Shown one piece after another: positions 1 through 4,258 of a stretch of 5,241 bases of DNA. The notes beneath the pieces are model-generated. The model did not search any database, was not told the DNA's origin, and saw nothing but the letters and a program-made list of their open reading frames with translations. The position numbers were made by a program, and so were the translations under genes. The number at the start of each line of letters is the position of its first letter. Position 1 is the first letter of the stretch. The stretch is taken from the NCBI GenBank assembly GCA_013298455.1, contig JAAFHR010000259.1, forward strand, positions 1-5,241. Reading direction: 5' to 3'. Origin of the DNA: Betaproteobacteria bacterium. Its GTDB lineage: Bacteria > Pseudomonadota > Gammaproteobacteria > Burkholderiales > Casimicrobiaceae.

Positions 1-37
1 CAGCAAATCCCTGTCCATAGATCGAAAGGAAAATGAC

Positions 38-400
38 ATGCGTCATTACGAGATCGTTTTTATCGTCCATCCGGACCAAAGCGAGCAAGTGCCTACGATG
101 GTTGAGCGTTATCGCTCCCTCGTCACGGGCAAAGGCGGAAAAATTCACCGTCTTGAAGATTGGGGCCGTCGCCAATTGGCCTACCCAATCAACAAAATCT
201 ACAAGGCGCACTATGTGTGCATGAACGTTGAAATCGATCGCGACACGCTGATCGAAATCGAAACGGCGTTCAAGTTCAACGACGCGGTGCTCCGCCACCT
301 CACCGTTCAAAAGTCCGGTGCTGAGATCGCGCCGTCACCGATGATGTCTGGCGAAAAAGCCAAAAACATGACCGCGCCGGACACGGCCGACGTCGAATAA
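38..400 (+). CDS. rpsF: 30S ribosomal protein S6
   Basis: Encodes S6, which binds the central domain of 16S rRNA as a heterodimer with S18 in the 30S platform. The 120-residue product opens with the typical MRHYEIVFIVHPDQSEQV and continues with the family's GGKIHRLEDWGRRQLAYPI and YKAHYVCMNVE segments, so the whole S6 fold (to about residue 95) is present. The last ~25 residues are a variable polar tail ending in a single Glu; in Escherichia coli the C-terminal Glu of S6 is extended by RimK, and whether that happens here is unknown. The ATG at 38 is chosen because an AAGGA Shine-Dalgarno at 26-30 sits 7 bases upstream and the protein begins exactly as in the family. The ATG at 33 is in another frame. 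First gene of the rpsF-rpsR-rplI operon; its promoter lies upstream of the window. Confidence 0.98.
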   Translation: MRHYEIVFIVHPDQSEQVPTMVERYRSLVTGKGGKIHRLEDWGRRQLAYPINKIYKAHYVCMNVEIDRDTLIEIETAFKFNDAVLRHLTVQKSGAEIAPSPMMSGEKAKNMTAPDTADVE

Positions 401-412
401 GGAGCGCACACC

Positions 413-688
413 ATGGCATTCGGCAAACCCAAATTCGGACAAAAACCACGTAAGCCACGTGAGCCAAGTCTGTTCAAACGCAAAAAATTCTGCCGCTTCA
501 CGGCCGCAGGCGTGAAAGAGATCGACTACAAAGACGTCGACACGCTCAAAGATTTCGTCCAAGAAAACGGCAAGATTCAGCCAGCGCGCGTCTCGGGCAC
601 GAAAGCCCGCTACCAGCGCCAATTGACAGTGGCGATCAAGCGCGCACGCTTCCTGGCGTTGCTCCCTTACTGCGATCTGCACGAGTAA
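413..688 (+). CDS. rpsR: 30S ribosomal protein S18
   Basis: Encodes S18, the partner of S6 on the 30S platform. The 91-residue product carries the family signature from residue 19 on: LFKRKKFCRFTAAG, then EIDYKDVDTLKDFV, GKIQPARVSGTKARYQRQL and AIKRARFLALLPY. The N-terminal ~18 residues are a lysine- and proline-rich basic extension that makes the protein longer than the 75-residue E. coli form; betaproteobacterial S18 proteins are commonly about 90 residues. The ATG at 413 has AAGGAG at 399-404, overlapping the rpsF stop codon, with 8 bases between. This tight spacing leaves no room for priB, which often lies here in betaproteobacteria. Co-transcribed with rpsF and rplI. Confidence 0.98.
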   Translation: MAFGKPKFGQKPRKPREPSLFKRKKFCRFTAAGVKEIDYKDVDTLKDFVQENGKIQPARVSGTKARYQRQLTVAIKRARFLALLPYCDLHE

Positions 689-709
689 TCGGCTGAAGGA
701 ATAATCATC

Positions 710-1162
710 ATGCAAATCATCCTTCTTGAAAAAGTTCTGAACGTCGGCCTGTTGGGCGACATCGTTAAAGTCAAAGACGGCTACGCCCGTAATTTCTTGA
801 TCCCGCAGGGCAAAGCCAAGCGCGCGACCGAGAAAAATATCGCTGACTTAGCCGCTCGTCGTGCTGAGCTCGAAAAAGTCGCCGCAGAGAAACTCGCTGG
901 CCAGCAAGCGCTGGGCGAAAAACTCGGCGGCGTTGAGCTCAAAATGGCTCAAAAGGCCGGCGTTGACGGACGTTTGTTCGGCTCGGTCGGTAACGTTGAC
1001 ATCGCTGACGCACTCAAAGCCCAAGGCTACGAAGTGACCAAAGCCATGGTTCAGCTGCCAAACGGCCCGATCAAAACGATCGGCGAAACGCCAGTGAAGC
1101 TCGCGCTCCACACGGATGTGACGGCCGAAATCAAGGTCATCATCGTCGCAGAGAAAGAGTAA
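710..1162 (+). CDS. rplI: 50S ribosomal protein L9
   Basis: Encodes L9, an elongated large-subunit protein bound to 23S rRNA near the base of the L1 stalk; in other bacteria it helps maintain reading frame. The 150-residue product has the normal length. The N-terminal RNA-binding domain (about 1-50) is clear: MQIILLEKVLNVGLLGDIV followed by VKDGYARNFLIPQGKA. A charged Ala/Lys/Glu-rich connecting helix spans about 45-75. The C-terminal domain (about 80-148) contains GVDGRLFGSVGNVDIADAL and the IKTIGETPVKLALHTDV segment. The start at 710 is set by AAGGA at 696-700 and by the conserved N-terminus. It lies 21 bases after rpsR, is the last gene of the operon, and is followed by a strong intrinsic terminator. 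Confidence 0.98.
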   Translation: MQIILLEKVLNVGLLGDIVKVKDGYARNFLIPQGKAKRATEKNIADLAARRAELEKVAAEKLAGQQALGEKLGGVELKMAQKAGVDGRLFGSVGNVDIADALKAQGYEVTKAMVQLPNGPIKTIGETPVKLALHTDVTAEIKVIIVAEKE

Positions 1163-1173
1163 TTTCTCTCAAA

Positions 1174-1193
1174 CGAAGCAGAAAACCGCTTCG
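1174..1193 (+). other. small hairpin between rplI and its terminator
   Basis: A perfect 6-bp inverted repeat, CGAAGC (1174-1179) and GCTTCG (1188-1193), encloses an 8-base loop just 11 bases after the rplI stop codon. No U-tract follows, so it is not a terminator on its own. It could form a second hairpin at the 3' end of the operon mRNA, where it might slow 3'-to-5' decay; this role is inference and the stem is short. Confidence 0.35.
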
Positions 1194-1199
1194 CACATC

Positions 1200-1232
1200 A
1201 AACCGCCGCTCGGGAAACCTCGGCGGTTTTTT
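1200..1232 (+). terminator. intrinsic terminator of the rpsF-rpsR-rplI operon
   Basis: The arms AAACCGCCG (1200-1208) and CGGCGGTTT (1221-1229) form a 9-bp perfect, GC-rich stem around a 12-base loop, followed by T residues through 1232 (six in a row, 1227-1232). It begins 37 bases after the rplI stop codon on the same strand. Stem strength, U-tract and position all fit Rho-independent termination of the ribosomal operon. Confidence 0.92.
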
Positions 1233-1248
1233 GTTGCCCGCAGTGCCT

Positions 1249-1327
1249 GTTGGAGCGGTTCCACCGCGAACAACCAACGACCCGCAGCTGATCGCCGGGC
1301 GAACCATCGCGGTGAAACCGCTCCTAC
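1249..1327. repeat. REPIN-like element (two inverted REP sequences)
   Basis: Two 18-base arms in inverted orientation, GGAGCGGTTCCACCGCGA (1252-1269) and TCGCGGTGAAACCGCTCC (1307-1324), match with one mismatch; extending outward to 1249 and 1327 gives 21 bases with two mismatches. Each arm is itself a small palindrome: GCGGT-TCC-ACCGC on the left and GCGGT-GAA-ACCGC on the right. A 37-base spacer lies between and contains a CCCG/CGGG inverted repeat (1281-1284, 1296-1299). The GTAGGAGCGG...CCGCGA pattern resembles extragenic palindromes that are highly repeated in Pseudomonas, xanthomonads and some Burkholderiales. It sits directly after an operon terminator, as REPs usually do. Family REPINs are mobilised in trans by RAYT transposases; no such gene is in this window. 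Genome copy number cannot be judged here. Confidence 0.72.
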
Positions 1328-1370
1328 CGGCAAGCCGCTGGGTTCATCGCCCACCAAGATGATCCGAAAA

Positions 1371-1387
1371 AAAGCGAGTCGCGCTTT
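1371..1387 (-). terminator. weak minus-strand terminator-like hairpin
   Basis: AAAGCG (1371-1376) and CGCTTT (1382-1387) form a 6-bp stem with a 5-base loop. Seven A residues at 1367-1373 become a U-tract when the minus strand is read, so the structure looks like an intrinsic terminator for leftward transcription. The stem is short and half A-T, and no leftward gene is recognised upstream of it on that strand (the region 1499-2881 is coded on plus). It may be chance, or may block antisense transcription into the ribosomal operon. Confidence 0.25.
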
Positions 1388-1418
1388 CTAAGGCACAACA
1401 AATCGGCGCTCACTACCG

Positions 1419-1447
1419 TTGACGCTGCCCGCCGAGTTGGGCAAACT
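1419..1447 (+). promoter_or_regulatory. possible sigma-70 type promoter for the 460-aa exported protein
   Basis: TTGACG at 1419-1424 matches the -35 consensus at five of six positions. After 17 bases comes CAAACT (1442-1447), a poor -10 that still keeps the important A at position 2 and T at position 6. Initiation near 1454 would give a leader of about 45 bases before the ATG at 1499. A separate promoter is needed because the ribosomal operon ends in a strong terminator, but the -10 match is weak. Confidence 0.33.
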
Positions 1448-1498
1448 AGCCAGCAGAGGTTTTCGACACCGTCGATTGGTTCTCAAGGAGCAACAACG

Positions 1499-2881
1499 AT
1501 GACCTTCCTGCTGGGTTCGTTTCGTACGCTGTCACGTCGGCTGGCTCAGACATCGGCCGCTTGCGCCGCGCTCCTTTTCGTCACTGTGGTCGCCGCGCAA
1601 TGTCCGTTTCGCCTTGGCGGGCTCGAAACCGCAATCGGCACCAGCGATGGGCTGCTCTTCGCCCGCATCGCCCAGGCGATTGCCCCGACTGCGCTCACCA
1701 ATGCGACCGGTGCGTCGCTTCCTGTCGAGGAAATACAGGCGGTGGTGGCGGGCAATATCGCTCGTTTAGATATCAATGACAACGGCGCGTTCGACGTCGA
1801 CGACGCGGCGCTGATCGTGCGCTACCTGCTCGGGTTTCGGGGCGACGGACTGATTTCGGGCAGCACTGGTGCCAGTGCGCGGCGAAAAAGCGGCAAAGAC
1901 ATCCAAAACTACATCGATGGCGGTTGCATACCGGTTCGCTACACGGTGAGCGGAGTGATTGCCGGTCTCGCTGGGGGTGGTTTGGAATTGCAACTCAATC
2001 GCAGCACCGTATTGAGCATTCCAGCGAACGCTGGAAGTTTCATGTTCCCGCTACTCTTTCTTCCTAGCGACAGCTACGAAGTACGCGTCCGAAACCAACC
2101 AAGCGGCCTTCAGTGCACACTAACCAATGGGCGAGGCACTGTAGGCGAGGCGAACGTCACCGACATCAAAATCAATTGCGTACCGCCCACGTTCACCGTG
2201 GGTGGCACGATCAGCGGTCTGACCAACGCCGGACTCGTGTTGCGAAACAATGGCGGCTCGCCCACTCCCATCGCCGTCAACGCCACACAGTTCACGATGC
2301 CGGGATCGTTTTTGGCAGGGACGAGCTACTCCGTTACCGTTTCGACGCAGCCCGCAGGCTTAACCTGCTCGGTGAGTAACGGAGGCGGCACGTTTGGCGC
2401 CGCCAATGTGACCAACGTTCAAATCAATTGCGTCGTCTCAGGCTATACCGTCGGCGGTACCATCGAAAACCTCTCTAGCGCCGCGGGTCTAATCCTGCAA
2501 AACAACGGCGGCCCCGACATTCCGATTCCTGCACGTGCCACGAACTTCAGCCTACCCGGTACGTTTTTTCCAGACAGCCCCTACAACATCACCATCAAAT
2601 CGCAGCCGCTTGGGCGAACCTGTGCGATCAGCAACGCGAGCGGCACAGTCGGGCTCGCAAACGTCACCAACGTGCGACTGGCGTGCTGTGGCAACGCTGG
2701 ACTCAGGCTTCCATCAGGCGGGCGAACCCAAGTGGGCTACAGCGGCACCTGTGACAGTGGTTGCTCCGGCGCCTGCAGCAGTTTCGGTGTCGATTGTTGC
2801 AGCGAACAATTGCTCTACGCTGGAGTTTGTACCAACGTAGGCGCCCAAAACCTCGCGATATGTGACTGCACCTGTCAGTGA
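1499..2881 (+). CDS. exported repeat protein with dockerin-like EF-hand module and Cys-rich C-terminus
   Basis: Function unknown; an exported or surface protein of 460 residues. A basic N-terminus and hydrophobic stretch (about 16-33) form a signal peptide with likely cleavage after A33 or A34. Residues 35-143 are a dockerin-like duplicated module. Its second EF-hand loop is intact (D91, N93, N95, G96, D99, D102) and is followed by the typical YLLGFRGDGLI; its first copy is degenerate. Three Ig-like repeats follow (148-227, 232-311, 316-396), each with one cysteine pair (206/227, 290/311, 375/396). The tail 397-460 has ten cysteines and is not recognised. The mature chain has 18 cysteines, an even number, which suits disulfide formation in the periplasm or outside the cell. 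The ATG is fixed by AAGGAG at 1485-1490, 8 bases upstream. Such architectures suggest adhesion or surface display, but that is inference. Confidence 0.88.
   Translation: MTFLLGSFRTLSRRLAQTSAACAALLFVTVVAAQCPFRLGGLETAIGTSDGLLFARIAQAIAPTALTNATGASLPVEEIQAVVAGNIARLDINDNGAFDVDDAALIVRYLLGFRGDGLISGSTGASARRKSGKDIQNYIDGGCIPVRYTVSGVIAGLAGGGLELQLNRSTVLSIPANAGSFMFPLLFLPSDSYEVRVRNQPSGLQCTLTNGRGTVGEANVTDIKINCVPPTFTVGGTISGLTNAGLVLRNNGGSPTPIAVNATQFTMPGSFLAGTSYSVTVSTQPAGLTCSVSNGGGTFGAANVTNVQINCVVSGYTVGGTIENLSSAAGLILQNNGGPDIPIPARATNFSLPGTFFPDSPYNITIKSQPLGRTCAISNASGTVGLANVTNVRLACCGNAGLRLPSGGRTQVGYSGTCDSGCSGACSSFGVDCCSEQLLYAGVCTNVGAQNLAICDCTCQ
1601..1927 (+). other. dockerin-like duplicated EF-hand module (within the 460-aa protein)
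   Basis: Codes for residues 35-143. Two related halves can be aligned: SDGLLFARIAQA with ALTNATGAS in the first, and DDAALIVRYLLG with GLISGSTGAS in the second. The second half carries a full calcium loop, DINDNGAFDVDD (residues 91-102, bases 1769-1804), with acidic or amide ligands at positions 1, 3, 5, 9 and 12 and Gly at 6. In the first half the aligned region has lost the acidic ligands at positions 1 and 3, so it probably does not bind calcium. Flanking cysteines C35 and C143 could pair and close the module. In cellulosome bacteria dockerins bind cohesins; in proteobacterial secreted proteins of this kind a cohesin partner is usually not known. Confidence 0.7.
1940..2686 (+). repeat. three tandem Ig-like repeats (within the 460-aa protein)
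   Basis: Codes for three copies of an ~80-residue unit. Shared marks are [YF]TV.G.I..L at the start, a central NNGG..[TD].PI segment in copies 2 and 3, QP.G..C..[ST]N..GT.G.ANVT near the end, and a closing NC or AC. Copy 1 (1940-2179) is the most divergent and lacks NNGG; copy 2 spans 2192-2431 and copy 3 2444-2686. Each holds two cysteines about 21 residues apart, likely a disulfide. Similar units occur in tandem in many secreted bacterial proteins and probably act as spacers or binding modules. The copies are diverged at DNA level, so they are old duplications. Confidence 0.8.
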
Positions 2882-2972
2882 GGCGTCCGGCCAAGGCTTG
2901 ACCCGACCGCTACGTCGATTCGTAAACATTTTTGATGATTCCTTGAACCAGAGGCTCCGGACCTTCGACTCA

Positions 2973-3005
2973 TTGATCATGCGCCGCACCTGCGGCACCG
3001 ATCAA
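2973..3005 (+). other. two-tier hairpin in the leader of the 355-aa exported-protein gene
   Basis: Outer arms TTGATC (2973-2978) and GATCAA (3000-3005) enclose inner arms GCCGC (2983-2987) and GCGGC (2992-2996) around an ACCT loop, with a small internal loop of 4 and 3 bases between the two stems. It starts 91 bases after the stop codon of the upstream gene and ends 28 bases before the Shine-Dalgarno of the next. There is no U-tract, so it is not a standard intrinsic terminator. It could be an mRNA structure affecting stability or translation, or an inverted-repeat protein site; nothing in the sequence decides this. Confidence 0.4.
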
Positions 3006-3045
3006 ACCGAATCGAAACGTCTCTCAATCCCTCAAGGAGTTCATC

Positions 3046-4113
3046 ATGAAAAACCGCTCAATTTCACGTAAGTTCGCCGCCGTTGCCCTCGCCGCCGCTT
3101 GTTTGGGCGGTTCGGTTTCGGCGCACGCAGACACGCCAGCCACCGGATTTATACCGCTGTTGCCACCCATCATTGACTCTTCGATCTTTTTCGCGAAACC
3201 CACGCAATACACCTGCGCATTGGCAACCGGCAGCACACCAAACTATTACGTTTCACGCGACATTCAACTCACAAACTACGAAGCTTGGTCGGTTGATGCC
3301 ACGACGATACGGTACTGGGCCCCCACCGCTGGCACCTACTCGTTTCGAATCGTCATTCGCGACACGGATCGATACGGAGACATCATTACCCGCTCGGTCG
3401 TAAAGACGATCACTCTAGCAGCGGCAACGCCACTTAACGTGACCACCCGCTTTGCCAATGCTTGGACGGGCGACACCACGAAGCTTTCAATCTCGCACGA
3501 AGAGGTCACGGGACCTTCGGCACTGCACTTTGCACAGTCGCCCGGCGCATGCAGTAACGCGGCACTGACGGAAGTTAGCGGTGCAATGCCAGGGCCTTCG
3601 GCTGACATCGGCTTGGTCGTAACCGGCGACACCAGCAGAGCGCACACGGAAGTTGTGGAATACAACATTCCCGCGATCAACAAATACTTCATCACCGGCC
3701 GCACCGATGAGAAAGCTTTGCTCGATGCCCAGCCCACGGTATTCGTTCGCACTGGCAAGAAATTCACCGTGCCATCAAAGAGCGTTTACGGCAACGTCTA
3801 CGACGTTTACCGCTTCTTCTCACCCGCTCCCGGCGCACAGTCCCACGTGTTTGTAGACAAGGTGGATCGCGATTGGTTGGTGTCGCTGCCTGGAACCGGT
3901 TTGCTGGACGAAGGCGCAGACTTTGGCACGATCAAGCCGGACAATGCAGGCGTGTGCCCCACGTACGCACCGAAAAAAATCTATCGCTCGTTCCACAACA
4001 CACCCGTCGTCGGTCAACGCAATCATCGCTACAGCACGTCCTTGGCAGATCACAATGCGATGCTGACGCAAGGTTGGCAACACGAAGGAGTGGTGTTCTG
4101 CGCTTACAACTAA
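3046..4113 (+). CDS. exported protein with DUF5648-like C-terminal half
   Basis: Function unknown; a secreted or periplasmic protein of 355 residues. A clear Sec signal peptide is present: a basic start (MKNRSISRK), a hydrophobic core at 10-22 and an AHA-D cleavage site after A28. Residues 29-200 are a beta-rich region I do not recognise, including GTYSFRIVIRDTDRYGD. Residues 203-354 resemble the DUF5648 family of bacterial secreted proteins, with VVEYNIPAINKYFITGRTDE, a VYRFFSP segment, SHVFV, GVCPTYAPKKIYRSFHN, NHRYSTSLADHNAM and a closing GWQHEGVVFC. The mature chain has four cysteines (57, 169, 304, 352); C304 and C352 fall where the family keeps a pair. The start is set by AAGGAG at 3034-3039, 6 bases before the ATG. 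It follows another exported-protein gene by 164 bases on the same strand, and ends at a strong terminator. A binding or surface role is only a guess. Confidence 0.87.
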   Translation: MKNRSISRKFAAVALAAACLGGSVSAHADTPATGFIPLLPPIIDSSIFFAKPTQYTCALATGSTPNYYVSRDIQLTNYEAWSVDATTIRYWAPTAGTYSFRIVIRDTDRYGDIITRSVVKTITLAAATPLNVTTRFANAWTGDTTKLSISHEEVTGPSALHFAQSPGACSNAALTEVSGAMPGPSADIGLVVTGDTSRAHTEVVEYNIPAINKYFITGRTDEKALLDAQPTVFVRTGKKFTVPSKSVYGNVYDVYRFFSPAPGAQSHVFVDKVDRDWLVSLPGTGLLDEGADFGTIKPDNAGVCPTYAPKKIYRSFHNTPVVGQRNHRYSTSLADHNAMLTQGWQHEGVVFCAYN

Positions 4114-4120
4114 GTTACAC

Positions 4121-4162
4121 CGCCCACAAAAAAACCCGCTTCGGCGGGTTTTTTTGTGGGCG
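4121..4162. terminator. bidirectional intrinsic terminator with UUCG tetraloop
   Basis: A perfect 19-bp stem (4121-4139 with 4144-4162) is closed by a TTCG loop flanked by C and G, the exceptionally stable cUUCGg tetraloop. Each arm contains a run of seven A or T, so that both strands read GCGGG followed by seven U. It lies 7 bases after the stop codon at 4113 and about 96 bases past the stop codon of the converging minus-strand gene. It should therefore end transcription from both sides. On the minus strand the loop reads CGAA. Confidence 0.95.
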
Positions 4163-4206
4163 CGCACCTGGGCGCGCTTGATCGATGGTTCTCATTGCCC
4201 CGCTAA

Positions 4207-4224
4207 GCGACGCCAGGTCGTCGC
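4207..4224. other. small hairpin near the 3' end of the minus-strand gene
   Basis: GCGACG (4207-4212) and CGTCGC (4219-4224) form a perfect 6-bp GC-rich stem with a 6-base loop, 34 bases beyond the stop codon of the minus-strand gene. No U-tract follows on either strand. It may give that mRNA an extra 3' hairpin ahead of the shared terminator, or be chance in GC-rich DNA. Confidence 0.3.
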
Positions 4225-4258
4225 CTACAGAAACTGGTCACAACGCTGTCGCTGCGCT

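Larger units (their letters stand above)
1163..1498. other. intergenic region between rplI and the first exported-protein gene
   Basis: These 336 bases contain no credible gene. In order they hold a small hairpin, the operon terminator, a REPIN-like inverted repeat pair, a weak minus-strand hairpin followed by a U-tract, and a possible promoter with a Shine-Dalgarno site for the next gene. The only sizeable open frame (minus strand, about 1169-1357) runs straight through the terminator and the repeat element, has no family resemblance and is judged spurious. No tRNA-like or other recognised RNA structure is seen. Confidence 0.8.

Noticed and set aside
335..715. 126-residue minus-strand open frame opposite rpsF and rpsR
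   Set aside because: It is antisense to two certain ribosomal protein genes; its composition is what the complementary strand of those genes gives.
1169..1357. 62-residue minus-strand open frame after rplI
   Set aside because: It runs through the terminator hairpin and the REP pair and has no coding features.
1532..1549. Twin-arginine (Tat) signal in SRRLAQ of the 460-aa protein
   Set aside because: The residue after the RRx triplet is Ala rather than Phe or Leu, and a protein rich in cysteines is expected to use Sec and fold after export.
1589..1603. Lipoprotein lipobox at VAAQC of the 460-aa protein
   Set aside because: The residue before the cysteine is Gln, whereas signal peptidase II sites need Gly, Ala or Ser there; ordinary signal peptidase I cleavage fits better.
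2898..2928. Promoter TTGACC ... TAAACA before the 355-aa gene
   Set aside because: The spacing of 19 bases is long and the -10 match is poor; it is not better than chance in this gap.
3336..3767. 143-residue minus-strand open frame inside the 355-aa gene
   Set aside because: The plus-strand gene has a signal peptide, Shine-Dalgarno and family resemblance; the antisense frame has none of these.
4158..4177. Direct repeat GGGCGCGC-ACCT-GGGCGCGC beside the terminator
   Set aside because: An 8-base low-complexity GC repeat is easily expected by chance and shows no other sign of an insertion or attachment site.
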